Shown: positions 28,559 to 37,055 of the stretch, in pieces
How the letters are laid out: each line of letters opens with the position of its first letter
Numbering within the stretch: the stretch's first letter is position 1
Source of the DNA: Streptomyces sp. NBC_01244
Lineage (GTDB): Bacteria > Actinomycetota > Actinomycetes > Streptomycetales > Streptomycetaceae
DNA: 64,000 nt
Assembly (NCBI RefSeq): GCF_035987325.1
Contig: NZ_CP108488.1
Coordinates: 5,642,001-5,706,000 of the forward strand
Direction of reading: 5' to 3'
Notes under the pieces: model-generated
What the model was told of the DNA's origin: nothing
Seen by the model: only the letters and a program-made list of their open reading frames with translations
The model's database searches: none
Made by a program: the position numbers and the translations under genes

Positions 28559-30019
28559 CTAAATGACGCCTTCCCTGCCGGGGACGGGCGTGCGGCCGCG
28601 CTCCCATCCGTCCAGCGCGGTCAGACAGGCGTGGTCGAGGTGGCGCAGCCCGCTCAGGTCGAGGCGGACGGCGCCGCCGCGGGGCAGCGCGTCCAGTTCG
28701 TCGAGGAGCTTGGGCAGCCGCAGGAAGCTTGCGTTCCCCAGGATCCGGACGTGGAGTTCGTCGCCCTCCCACACCGGCTCGATGTGGACGTGGGAGGTTT
28801 CCCAGGCCGCCTTGGCGACGGCGAGTCCCAGGCCGGCGAGCACCCCCTCGAAGAGGTTCGTGGCCACGATCGCCGAGGCCGTCGCCACCAGGACGACCGC
28901 CTCGCCCCGGTGCGACCGCCACAGGGCGGCCACCGCCCGCACCGGCAGCAGCTTCCAGCCGGCGTGCAGCAGCACCCCGGCCAGCGCGGCGAGCGGGACG
29001 GACTCCAGCAGTCCGGGGACGGCCACGGCGAACAGCAGGAGCCAGCCTCCGTGCAGGATCCGGGAGGCCCGAGTGCGGGCGCCGGCCTCGACGTTGGCGG
29101 CGCTGCGGACGATGACGGCGGTCATCGGCAGGGCCCCGAGCAGCCCGCAGAGGGTGTTCCCGACGCCCTGGGCGACCAGTTCGCGGTCGTAGTCGGTCCG
29201 GTCCCCGTCGTGCATGCGGTCCACGGCCGCGGCACTGAACAGCGTCTCGGCGGAGGCGATCAGGGCGAGCGCGACCACGGTCCCGACGGCCCCCGCGGAG
29301 GCCAGCACTCCGAAGTCCTCCCAGTCGGGCGGGGTCACGGCCGACAGGACGCCCGTGACCCGGACCCGCTCCACGGGTAGCCGCAGCAAAACGGCTGCGG
29401 CGGTTGCGGCGGCGACCCCGACGAGCGCCCCCGGCACGAGCCGCAGCCGGTCGGGCATCCGCCGCCAGGCCACCAGGACCGCGACGGTCCCGGCCCCGAG
29501 TGCCACGGCGGTCCAGTCGGCGTGCCCGCCGAGCTCCAGGGCTCCGGCCAGTTTCTCCAGGGTCCGCGCCGGGGCCTCCACACCGGCCAGGGCGTACAGC
29601 TGACCGGCGATCAGCACGAGCCCGATGCCGGCCAGCATCCCGTGGACGACGGCCACGGAGATCGCCCGGAACCACCGCCCGAGCCGCAGCGCGCCCATGC
29701 CCAGCTGCACCAGGCCGGCGGCCAGGACGAGTACGCCGAGCGCGGGCAGCCCGTAGGTCCGTACGGCCTCGTAGACGAGCACGGTGAGTCCGGCGGCCGG
29801 GCCGCTCACCTGGAGGGAACTGCCGCGGAACCAGCCGGTGACCAGCCCGCCCACCACCCCGGTGAGGATCCCGAGCTCGGCCGGCACCCCGGAGGCGACG
29901 GCCACTCCGACACAGAGCGGTAGCGCGACCAGGGCGACCACCACGGACGCCCCGAAGTCTTCACGTAACGTGCCGGCCCCAGGCATGCGGGAACCCCCTG
30001 TCGAGGCGGTGACGGACAC
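28559..30019 (-). CDS. SulP family anion transporter with short STAS domain
   Basis: A 486-residue transporter. LREDFGASVVVALVALPLCVGVAVASGVPAELGILTGVVGG and QVSGPAAGLTVLVYEAV are SulP hallmarks of helices 1 and 3, and GNTLCGLLGALPMTAVIVRSAANVEAGARTRAS is the loop before helix 9. After the membrane part, WEGDELHVRILGNASFLRLPKLLDELD and AVRLDLSGLRHLDHACLTALDGWE form a reduced STAS domain. Members carry sulfate, bicarbonate or dicarboxylates, and the substrate cannot be read from sequence. GTG 30019 is the longest start; the ATG at 29986 has AGGGGG 7 nt upstream and may be the true one. Confidence 0.9.
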   Translation of the reverse strand: MSVTASTGGSRMPGAGTLREDFGASVVVALVALPLCVGVAVASGVPAELGILTGVVGGLVTGWFRGSSLQVSGPAAGLTVLVYEAVRTYGLPALGVLVLAAGLVQLGMGALRLGRWFRAISVAVVHGMLAGIGLVLIAGQLYALAGVEAPARTLEKLAGALELGGHADWTAVALGAGTVAVLVAWRRMPDRLRLVPGALVGVAAATAAAVLLRLPVERVRVTGVLSAVTPPDWEDFGVLASAGAVGTVVALALIASAETLFSAAAVDRMHDGDRTDYDRELVAQGVGNTLCGLLGALPMTAVIVRSAANVEAGARTRASRILHGGWLLLFAVAVPGLLESVPLAALAGVLLHAGWKLLPVRAVAALWRSHRGEAVVLVATASAIVATNLFEGVLAGLGLAVAKAAWETSHVHIEPVWEGDELHVRILGNASFLRLPKLLDELDALPRGGAVRLDLSGLRHLDHACLTALDGWERGRTPVPGREGVI

Positions 30020-30159
30020 CCCTCACCCTGGTGGGCGCACTCCCCGCCGCCCAAGTGCACACGGAGGACACCACAGGCGCGTACGCCGTTCACGCCCGGC
30101 ACACACCCACCGAGCGCCGGTCCCGCGACACCGCCCGCGGCACCCGCCGCAACGACCGC

Positions 30160-30190
30160 GGCCCGGCGGTCCTCGAAGGACCGCCGGGCC
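30160..30190. terminator. Terminator after the yajQ-like gene
   Basis: A perfect 14-bp stem (GGCCCGGCGGTCCT with AGGACCGCCGGGCC) with a 3-nt loop lies 34 nt past the stop of the minus-strand YajQ gene. Confidence 0.8.
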
Positions 30191-30224
30191 GGCGTACGGG
30201 CTGAACCGAGGCCTAAGCCGGTGA

Positions 30225-30713
30225 TCAGCGGTAGTTCACGTACTGGATCGCGAAGTCCAGGTCCTTGCCCTTGAGGAGGGCCTGGACTTCCTGGAGGTCG
30301 TCGCGGCTCTTGGAGCTGACGCGCAGCTCCTCGCCCTGGACCTGGGCCTTGACGCCCTTGGGGCCCTCGTCGCGGATGATCTTCGCGACCTTCTTGGCGT
30401 TCTCCTGGGAGATGCCCTCTTCGATCGTGGCGAAGATCTTGTACTCCTTGCCGGACAGCTGCGGCTCACCGGCGTCGAGCGCCTTGAGGGAGATCCCGCG
30501 CTTGACCAGCTTGGTCTCGAAGACGTCCAGGACGGCCTTGACGCGCTCCTCGGAGTTCGCCTCCATCAGGATCTTCTCGCCGGACCAGGCGATCGTGGCG
30601 CCGGTGCCCTTGAAGTCGTAGCGCTGCGAGAGCTCCTTGGCGGACTGGTTGAGGGCGTTGTCGACCTCCTGCCGCTCGACCTTCGAGACGATGTCGAAAC
30701 TGGAGTCGGCCAT
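30225..30713 (-). CDS. YajQ family nucleotide-binding protein
   Basis: A 162-residue cytoplasmic protein starting at the ATG of [21 protein letters not shown], with AAGGAG 9 nt upstream. Two ferredoxin-like halves are visible: [43 protein letters not shown], and later [56 protein letters not shown], ending [10 protein letters not shown]. Some YajQ proteins bind cyclic di-GMP and act as transcription co-factors; whether this one does is not shown by sequence. In-frame codons upstream of this start give no family resemblance. Confidence 0.95.
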   Translation of the reverse strand: MADSSFDIVSKVERQEVDNALNQSAKELSQRYDFKGTGATIAWSGEKILMEANSEERVKAVLDVFETKLVKRGISLKALDAGEPQLSGKEYKIFATIEEGISQENAKKVAKIIRDEGPKGVKAQVQGEELRVSSKSRDDLQEVQALLKGKDLDFAIQYVNYR

Positions 30714-30911
30714 GTGCTGTGGCTCCTTGAAGTCGGTAGTGACGGCCCCTAAGGGCGCGGCCGGACATCCCCGGACCGCTCCGCAAAGCCTAGCCACCGC
30801 GCCCACGTGCGGCGCTGATCAATCCGGTGGCGAAGCACCCCCGGTCATCAGGTATCGTTTACGTCGTTGCCACGGAGCGCCGCCGCAAGGCGGAAAGACG
30901 GCAGCGATCAT

Positions 30912-30993
<82 letters not shown>

Positions 30994-31160
30994 CGCGAGT
31001 GAGACCCTCGCTCATTGCAGAAATGCGATGGGCGGGGGTTTTCTCGTATGCCCGGAACCGGAACGCGGCCGCGTCGCACGCGGCCGGTACGAGCAGGGCG
31101 CGGGTGCGCCCATCGGGCGGATCGGGCGTGCCGATGCGGGGTCCCGGTCGTTCATCCGGC

Positions 31161-31598
31161 GTGAAATGGACTTCTGACGCGCGCGGAAAGGTCGGCGGCG
31201 GGGTGCTCCTCGCCCTGCTGGGAGCGGGGATCCCGGCTCTGGTCGGAGCGGCGCTGCACAGTGATGTGGGGCATCCCTACCAGGAGACCCGGCTCTACTT
31301 CGGCACCGAGCGGCCGGACGGCCGTCCACCGGTGGGGGAGCGGGAGTTCATGGGGTTCCTGGAACGGGAGATCACCCCCGCCTTCCCCGAAGGGCTGACC
31401 CTCCAGGACGGGCGCGGCCAATGGCAGCGGGACGGGAAGATCATCCGCGAGACCTCGTACGAGGTGGTGCTGCTGTACCCGGAGAAGGAGGCCGGCGAGC
31501 GCGGCGAGCGCATCGAGCGGATCCGGGAGGCGTACGAGAAGCAGTTCGAGCAGGATTCCGTCGCGCGTTCCGACGACCGGTTGACCGCCGACTTCTGA
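31161..31598 (+). CDS. DUF3574 family membrane-anchored protein
   Basis: A 145-residue protein starting at a GTG (VKWTSDARGK); ATG 31134 and GTG 31128 are in-frame alternatives, and none has a good ribosome site. A hydrophobic segment (VGGGVLLALLGAGIPALVGAAL, residues 10-32) is a signal or anchor. The rest, ETRLYFGTERPDGRPPVGEREFMGFLEREITPAFPEGLTLQDGRGQWQRDGKIIRETS, matches the DUF3574 pattern that I remember. No function is known for the family. A strong bidirectional-looking hairpin follows. Confidence 0.75.
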   Translation: MKWTSDARGKVGGGVLLALLGAGIPALVGAALHSDVGHPYQETRLYFGTERPDGRPPVGEREFMGFLEREITPAFPEGLTLQDGRGQWQRDGKIIRETSYEVVLLYPEKEAGERGERIERIREAYEKQFEQDSVARSDDRLTADF

Positions 31599-31629
31599 CC
31601 GGCCGGCCGGTGGTCCGCGGCCGGCCGTT

Positions 31630-31656
31630 CCCCGGCCGGCTTCAGGCCGGCCGGGG
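31630..31656. terminator. Terminator now separated from its right-hand gene by the IS
   Basis: A perfect 11-bp stem (CCCCGGCCGGC with GCCGGCCGGGG) with a 5-nt loop. Before the IS entered at 31668-31671 this hairpin lay about 12 nt beyond the stop of the NAD(P)-binding protein gene and 31 nt beyond the DUF3574 gene, so it was a shared bidirectional terminator. Confidence 0.75.
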
Positions 31657-31671
31657 CCCGACAGGCCCTAG

Positions 31672-33113
31672 TAGGGCTTGGTCAGGTTCAGTCGTTGGTG
31701 GCGTGTCCGGATGATCGGTTGTTCCGTTGATCGGGTGTGATGCCCGAGGAGTTGGCTGCGGTCCGGTGTGATCTGGAGGATTTCGCGGCGGAGGTGTTCG
31801 AACCGTTCGCGAGGGCGGATCAGCGTCGGTGGGGGTCGGTCTACCTGCGCGGGCTGCTGACAGATGGCGGACGCAAGTCCGTCGAGCCCATGGCCGCCCG
31901 GCTCGGGGAGGACGGGAACCGGCAGGCCCTGGCACACTTCATCACCTCCAGCCCATGGAACCCGGCCCACGTGCGGGCCCGACTCGCGTGGATGATGCAG
32001 ACGGCGATCAAACCGACCGCACTGATCATCGACGACACCGGGTTCCTCAAAGACGGCGATGCCTCGGCTTGTGTGACGCGGCAATACACCGGCACCGCGG
32101 GCAAGGTCACCAACTGCCAGGCAGGGGTCTCGCTCCACCTGGCCGGCGACCATGCCTCGGCGGCGGTCGACTGGCGGCTGTTCCTCCCGGAGACCTGGGA
32201 CCCCGCCTCGCCGAAGGCCGATCCCGTCAAGGCGGCCCGCCGGGCGAAGTGCGGCATCCCCGAAGGCCTGGGCCACGTCGAGAAGTGGCAGCTGGCCCTG
32301 GACATGGTCGACGAGACACGGTCGTGGGGCCTGGACGTCCCCCTCGCGATCGCCGACGGCGGATACGGGGACACCGCCGCTTTCCGTCTCGGCCTGGAGG
32401 AACGCGGGCTGCACTACGTGGTGGGCATCTCCACCACCGTGACCGCCCAGCCCGGCGACGCGCTGCCCTGCACTCCGCCCTACCGCGGCACCGGACGCAA
32501 GCCGGTGGCAAGGTATCCCGAACCGGCCCGGAGCGTGAAGAACCTCGTCATCGAGGCCGGGAAACAGGCGGCCAGACCAGTGCAATGGCGCGAGGGATCT
32601 CGTCCCGGCACGGGCCGCAGCGGCTTCAAGCGGATGTACTCGCGATTCGTTGCCCTTCGGGTCCGGCCCGCCGGCCGCGAGGTCCGCAAAGCCATCGACG
32701 GGCCGGAACTGCCCGCGTGCTGGCTGCTGGCCGAATGGCCTGCCGATCAGGCAGAGCCGGTCCAGTTCTGGTTCTCGAACCTGCCCGCGGAGACACCGCT
32801 AACCACACTCGTGCGGCTGGCGAAGCTCCGCTGGCGCATCGAGCACGACTACCGCGAGATGAAACAGGCCCTGGGACTTGCCCACTTCGAGGGCCGCACC
32901 TGGAACGGCTGGCACCACCACGTCACCCTCGTCTCCGCAGCCCACGCCTTCTGCACCCTCCAGCGACTGGCCAGAGCCCCAAAAGAAACGGCGCCGGCCT
33001 GAGCCTCTACCGAATCGTCCGCGAACTGCAGACCCTCCTCGCCACCTGGGCCGGCGCCTGCCCCACCTGTCACCGCGACATACCCACCCTCACACCAACC
33101 TGACCAAGCACTA
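31672..33113 (+). mobile_element. IS701-family insertion sequence, complete
   Basis: A 1442-bp element. The terminal inverted repeats are TAGGGCTTGGTCAGGTT at 31672-31688 and AACCTGACCAAGCACTA at 33097-33113, matching at 16 of 17 positions. Both sides carry CTAG (31668-31671 and 33114-33117), a 4-bp target duplication of the YTAR type known for the IS701 family. It encodes one transposase, possibly completed by a -1 frameshift. The perfect duplication and nearly perfect ends suggest a recent insertion. Confidence 0.93.
31740..33002 (+). CDS. IS701-family DDE transposase
   Basis: A 420-residue protein from the ATG at 31740 (a GTG directly before it is also possible). The DDE residues can be placed: Asp in TALIIDDTGFLKDG, Asp in PLAIADGGYGDTAAF, and Glu in LRWRIEHDYREMKQALGLAHFEGRTWNGWHHH. 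The zero frame stops at 33002 soon after that. The -1 frame continues with GLSLYRIVRELQTLLATWAGACPTCHRDIP to TGA at 33103, sequence that looks like the normal family C-terminus. A CCCAAAA heptamer at 32978-32984, in phase as C-CCA-AAA, lies at the crossover. The longer product would be about 454 residues. Confidence 0.9.
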   Translation: MPEELAAVRCDLEDFAAEVFEPFARADQRRWGSVYLRGLLTDGGRKSVEPMAARLGEDGNRQALAHFITSSPWNPAHVRARLAWMMQTAIKPTALIIDDTGFLKDGDASACVTRQYTGTAGKVTNCQAGVSLHLAGDHASAAVDWRLFLPETWDPASPKADPVKAARRAKCGIPEGLGHVEKWQLALDMVDETRSWGLDVPLAIADGGYGDTAAFRLGLEERGLHYVVGISTTVTAQPGDALPCTPPYRGTGRKPVARYPEPARSVKNLVIEAGKQAARPVQWREGSRPGTGRSGFKRMYSRFVALRVRPAGREVRKAIDGPELPACWLLAEWPADQAEPVQFWFSNLPAETPLTTLVRLAKLRWRIEHDYREMKQALGLAHFEGRTWNGWHHHVTLVSAAHAFCTLQRLARAPKETAPA

Positions 33114-33770
33114 CTAGTTGCCCGCCACGTCCTTGACCGCCACCGGGACCGGGGTCGATCCCGCGATCAGCTCCAGGGTCAGGCCCGCGGTCGCCGGTGT
33201 CTCGACCAGCTCGGCGAGCACCGCCGCCACGTCGTCGCGGGTGACCGGCCCGCGGCCCGTCTGCGCCTCCAGGCGGACCAGGCCCGCACCCTCGTCGTCG
33301 GTCAGCGAGCCCGGGCGCAGAATCGTCCACTCCAGGCCCAGACGGGTGCGGACGTGGTCGTCGGCCTCGCCCTTGGCCCGCAGGTAGGCGTCGAAGACCT
33401 CGTCACCCTCACGGCGGGTGTCCGCGCCCATCGAAGAGACCATCAGGAAACGGCGTACCCGGGCCCGTTCGGCGGCGTCCGCGAACAGCACCGCCGCGCC
33501 CCGGTCGACCGTGTCCTTGCGCCCGGCCCCGCTGCCGGGGCCCGCGCCCGCCGCGAACACCGCGGCGTACGCGCCCTGCAGGATGCCCGCCACGTGCTCG
33601 ACCGACGCCGATTCCAGGTCGCACAGCACCGGTTCGGCGCCCGCCTCCCTGAGGGCGTCGCCCTGTGCCGGATCGCGGATGATGCCCGCGACCTCGTACC
33701 CGCGCGCGGCGAGCAGGCGCTCCAGCCGCAGCGCGATCTGACCGTGTCCACCCGCGATGACGATGCGCAT
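33114..33770 (-). CDS. NAD(P)-binding NmrA/SDR-like protein
   Basis: A 218-residue Rossmann-fold protein starting MRIVIAGGHGQIALRLERLLAARG, with the GxxGxxA/G dinucleotide loop. The atypical-SDR features RRFLMVSSMGADT, the AYLRAKGEADDHVR region and WTILRPGSLTDDEG follow. Members act as NADP sensors or epimerase-like reductases; the substrate is unknown. Its TAG stop is formed by the CTAG target duplication of the neighbouring IS, so the protein is intact but the gene is cut off from its terminator by 1.4 kb. Confidence 0.9.
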   Translation of the reverse strand: MRIVIAGGHGQIALRLERLLAARGYEVAGIIRDPAQGDALREAGAEPVLCDLESASVEHVAGILQGAYAAVFAAGAGPGSGAGRKDTVDRGAAVLFADAAERARVRRFLMVSSMGADTRREGDEVFDAYLRAKGEADDHVRTRLGLEWTILRPGSLTDDEGAGLVRLEAQTGRGPVTRDDVAAVLAELVETPATAGLTLELIAGSTPVPVAVKDVAGN

Positions 33771-33824
33771 GTCACGACCGTACGACGAGCCGGGCGCCCG
33801 CGCCCGGGAACATGCGGTGAACCC

Positions 33825-35147
33825 TCAGGGACCGGGCTCCATACGGCCCTGCCGGGGCAGGTCCAGGGCCACCGCGACGGCGGAGTCGCAGTACTCCCGT
33901 ACGGCACTCGTCCGGGCTACCACCCGCCCGCGGTGGATCACGATCCGGCTGTACGCGAGGGACAGCACGCTCGCGATCCGGTCCCCGCGCACGGCGAGCA
34001 GCTCCGCCGGGAAGCCGGCCTCCACCCGCACCTCGGGCAGGCCCATCGCCTCGCGGGCGGCGCCGGCGACCGAGTGGTAGGCCTCGGTGGCGCGGAGCCC
34101 GCCCTGGGAGGCCAGGAGGTACGCGGCTTCGAGCGGGTCCCCGCGCCCGACCGGGTTGCCCGCGTCGCGCAGGGCCCCGCTGCCGGCCGCGACACGGACC
34201 CCGGAGGCGCGCAGCAGCCGTACGGGGGCGGTGCGCAGGCCCCGCCGTTCCAGGGCCGCGCAGTCGCCCTGGGGGAGGCAGGTCACCTGGACCCCGGCGG
34301 CCGCCAGCTGGTCGGCGGCCCGGGTCGCCACGTCCAGCGGGAGCCGGGACAGGCCGCCGCAGGGCCCGATGGAGACCCCGGGCCGCAGCCCGCCGGCCAT
34401 CGCCGCGAGCCGGGACAGGCGGGCGGGGTCGTCTCCGTCGGTGTGCAGGTCGACGGGGCAGCCGTGCTCGGAGGCGAGTTCCAGTACGGCTTCGAGGAAG
34501 CCGGTGGGGTCGGGGTCGAGGTCGGGGCAGCCGCCGATGACGGAGGCACCCATCTTCACGGCGTCCCGCAGCATGGCGAGCCCGTCGGCCCCGGCCACCC
34601 CGGTCAGCAGGCGGGGTACGGCGACGGTGGTGAGATCGGTGAGCCCGCGCAGGGAGCGGCGGGCCTGGAGCACGGCCTCCAGGGGGCCGAGGCCGTGCAC
34701 GTCGCCGATGCGCACGTGGGAGCGGACGGCCGTGGCGCCGTGCCCGAGCTGGAGCAGGGCGGCCTCGGTGGCGCGGCGCTGCACCTCGTCGGGGGCGTAG
34801 GAGACGGGCCCCTCGCTGTCCGCGGTCAGGGCGGTGTCCCCGTGGGAATGGGGCTCGGCGGGCGCGGGGAGCAGCAGGTAGCCGGTGAGGTCCACGCGGG
34901 CGCCCGCGGCGGCGGGCAGGCTGCCGGCCGTCCCGACGGCCTGGATCCGCCCACCGCCGAGGCGGACGTCGACGGTGCGGCCGTCGGTGAGGCGGGCACC
35001 GGTGAGGAGCAGGGTGGAGGACTCGGGGGCCGCCGGGCCCTGGCTGCCCTGGGCGCCCTCGGGGCCGCGCCCCTGCCCTTGCCCCTGGCCGCTGCCGGGG
35101 CGGTTGCGCGGGGAGTGGGACGGCTGCTGCGGCGGGCTGTCGGACAT
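33825..35147 (-). CDS. Amidohydrolase, cytosine-deaminase-like, with altered active site
   Basis: A 440-residue protein. Residues 1-40 are a Gly/Gln/Pro-rich tail; a beta-sandwich segment (TLLLTGARLTDGRTVDVRLGGGRIQAVG) then leads into a TIM barrel. The first metal motif is present as EPHSHGDTA (HxH). By eye alignment to E. coli CodA, later positions differ: the His-x-Asp-Glu motif reads HTDG, the next metal His region reads GPCGG, and the GHDD Asp motif reads GSGALRD, although NPVGRGDPLEAAY after it is conserved. Catalysis as a deaminase is therefore doubtful. It is most related to CDA-type hydrolases and could be an inactive paralogue. Confidence 0.75.
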   Translation of the reverse strand: MSDSPPQQPSHSPRNRPGSGQGQGQGRGPEGAQGSQGPAAPESSTLLLTGARLTDGRTVDVRLGGGRIQAVGTAGSLPAAAGARVDLTGYLLLPAPAEPHSHGDTALTADSEGPVSYAPDEVQRRATEAALLQLGHGATAVRSHVRIGDVHGLGPLEAVLQARRSLRGLTDLTTVAVPRLLTGVAGADGLAMLRDAVKMGASVIGGCPDLDPDPTGFLEAVLELASEHGCPVDLHTDGDDPARLSRLAAMAGGLRPGVSIGPCGGLSRLPLDVATRAADQLAAAGVQVTCLPQGDCAALERRGLRTAPVRLLRASGVRVAAGSGALRDAGNPVGRGDPLEAAYLLASQGGLRATEAYHSVAGAAREAMGLPEVRVEAGFPAELLAVRGDRIASVLSLAYSRIVIHRGRVVARTSAVREYCDSAVAVALDLPRQGRMEPGP

Positions 35148-35323
35148 CGCGCTCCTGCGGTGGCTCGGGCGGTTCCTGGGGCCGTGGCCGCGGCCCGCGG
35201 CCCAAGATCACGCAGCGTGCTCAGAGCCTAGGGGGCAGGGGTGCTCGCTTCGCGGAAGAGGGCAATAGTCGTACCGGTGCGTCTGGGTGGACCGCACTGG
35301 CGAGACCACCCCGAGGGCCCGAC

Positions 35324-35366
<43 letters not shown>

Positions 35367-35383
35367 GCGGGCCCTGCGGGGCT

Positions 35384-35579
35384 GTCCCCTACCCGCCCTT
35401 CCACCGTTCCCCGGGGCTCCGCCCCGGACCCGTTGCCGGGTGCGGCGCCGTTCCCGGGGGCCAGCCCCCGGACCCCCGCTCCTCAAACGCCGGAGGGGCT
35501 GGATTCAGCCTCGCCGGCGCTTTTGGCGCGGGGGTCCGGGGCGCAGCCCCGGGGAACGGGCGAAGGGCGGGTAGGGGAC
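35384..35579. repeat. Dispersed palindromic element, copy B, full length
   Basis: Outer arms of 46 bp at 35384-35429 and 35534-35579 match with about three differences (GTCCCCTACCCGCCCTTC on the left, GAAGGGCGGGTAGGGGAC on the right). Inner arms around 35481-35526 carry CTCAAACGCCGGAGGGGCTG and its diverged inverse. The inner arms match copies A and C, which shows the family relation. Confidence 0.85.
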
Positions 35580-35999
35580 CTCCCCCCGCGGAGCGGGCCC
35601 GGGGCCGCCCCGTGCCGTCCGCGCAGGCCACCGCCCCGCCCCCGCGGCCCCGCCCGCCCCCAGCGCCCGCCTCCTGGCCTCAGGCTCGTTCCGGTCCCTG
35701 CGGCCCGCTCCGGGGTGCCGTGGCGACGGCTCGGAGGTGGTGGGGGGACGGGCCCGCGGGGGTGGCTTCGGTGGGGAGGGGTTCCGTCGGGGGGTTCGGC
35801 GGGGGCTGGGTGGTGACTCAGGGTGGGAATCGGGTGGGCGGGGGTGTGATGCCTGACACCTTTCGGGGTGAAAGGCGCCCTGCGAGGGTCCGCGGACGCG
35901 TTTCGCGCGGATCAAGAAAGGCGGCGGTGGTGCTCCGAGGCCAGTCCCCGCAAAGGATTTGGGCGATCGGCGGACGACCGTGTAATGTCTTCCTCGCTC

Positions 36000-36072
36000 G
36001 CCCCAATAGCTCAGTCGGTAGAGCGTCTCCATGGTAAGGAGAAGGTCTGCGGTTCGATTCCGCATTGGGGCT
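36000..36072 (+). tRNA. tRNA-Thr (GGT)
   Basis: A 73-nt tRNA: acceptor GCCCCAA/TTGGGGC, discriminator T, D-arm TAGCTCAGTCGGTAGAGC, anticodon arm TCTCC-ATGGTAA-GGAGA with anticodon GGT, and T-arm GCGGTTCGATTCCGC. No CCA is encoded. Confidence 0.97.
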
Positions 36073-36120
36073 CTGGTGAGAGAGGTTCCCCACCCTCGGG
36101 TGGGGAGCGGATCTCATCAA

Positions 36121-36193
36121 AGCGGCGTAGCTCAGTCGGTAGAGCAAGCGGCTCATAATCGCTGTGTCACCGGTTCAAGTCCGGTCGCCGCTA
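36121..36193 (+). tRNA. tRNA-Met (CAT), elongator type
   Basis: A 73-nt tRNA: acceptor AGCGGCG/CGCCGCT, discriminator A, anticodon loop CTCATAA (anticodon CAT) and T-arm CCGGTTCAAGTCCGG. The paired first acceptor position argues for elongator rather than initiator tRNA. It lies between tRNA-Thr and rpmG, a common actinobacterial order. Confidence 0.95.
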
Positions 36194-36281
36194 CACACAG
36201 TAGCCGATTGCGGGGTCGGTCTCCCGATCGGCTACTCTTTTATGCGTTCATCCGTCCAATTGTCCGTCAAGGAGCACTCAC

Positions 36282-36446
36282 GTGGCTGCCACCGACGTCC
36301 GCCCGAAGATCACGCTGGCCTGCGTGGAGTGCAAGGAGCGGAACTACATCACCAAGAAGAACCGGCGTAACAACCCGGACCGTCTTGAGATGAAGAAGCA
36401 CTGCCCGCGTTGCAACTCGCACACCGCGCACCGCGAGACCCGCTAA
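36282..36446 (+). CDS. rpmG: 50S ribosomal protein L33
   Basis: A 54-residue protein starting at a GTG ([20 protein letters not shown]) with AAGGAG 7 nt upstream and ending HRETR-TAA. Four cysteines in two CxxC pairs (CVEC, CPRC) form the zinc-binding version of L33. It is a large-subunit protein near the tRNA exit site. It sits just after tRNA-Met and before the MaoC pair, as in mycobacteria, where rpmG precedes hadABC. Confidence 0.97.
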
Positions 36447-36562
36447 CAACTGGCGAAGTCTCGTACAACAGGCACAGTCTTACCGTCATGAGGTCGTCCC
36501 CTTCATTGGGGGGCGGCCTTGTGTCGTTTCGACAGATCGTTTCAACAAGGAGGTAGGGAGTC

Positions 36563-37054
36563 ATGGCGCTCGACCAGTCCTTCGTGGGGCGGAGCTACCC
36601 GCCCACCGATCCGTACGAGGTCGGCCGGGAGAAGATCCGCGAATTCGCGGTCGCCGTGGGTGACGCCAATCCGGTGTACGCGGATCCCGAAGCAGCCAAG
36701 GCGTGCGGTCACCAGGACGTGATCGCCCCGCCGACCTTTGTGTTTGCCATCACGTTCGCGGCGGCCGGCAAGGTCATCGACGACCCGCAGCTGGGACTGG
36801 ACTACAGCCGCGTCGTGCACGGCGACCAGAAGTTCGCGTACACCCGCCCCGTGCGGGCCGGTGACCGGCTGACGGTGACCTCGACCATCGAGGCCATCAA
36901 GTCGCTCGCGGGCAACGACATCGTCGACATCCGCGGTGAGGTCCACGACGAGTCCGGCGAGCACGTGGTGACCGCCTGGACGAAGCTCGTCTCCCGGGCG
37001 CCCGAGCCCGCCGCCGAGCCCGTCGCCGCCGGTTCCGCTCCCGAGGAGGCCTGA
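36563..37054 (+). CDS. MaoC-like dehydratase, HadA-type subunit
   Basis: A 163-residue hotdog-fold protein starting at an ATG with AAGGAGG upstream. The N-terminal MaoC domain reads FVGRSYPPTDPYEVGREKIREFAVAVGDANPVYADPEAAKACGHQDVIAPPTF. It lacks the catalytic Asp-His hydratase pair, as expected for the HadA/HadC-like structural partner. With the next gene, one base away, it should form a heterodimeric 3-hydroxyacyl dehydratase. A role in fatty-acid or polyketide elongation is inferred from the mycobacterial HadAB family. The C-terminus is an Ala/Glu/Pro tail. Confidence 0.88.
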   Translation: MALDQSFVGRSYPPTDPYEVGREKIREFAVAVGDANPVYADPEAAKACGHQDVIAPPTFVFAITFAAAGKVIDDPQLGLDYSRVVHGDQKFAYTRPVRAGDRLTVTSTIEAIKSLAGNDIVDIRGEVHDESGEHVVTAWTKLVSRAPEPAAEPVAAGSAPEEA

Positions 37055-37055
37055 G

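Noticed and set aside
30994..31160. Possible integrated element attached to tRNA-Tyr
   Set aside because: No integrase, no duplicated tRNA end and no change in base or codon use follow the tRNA gene.
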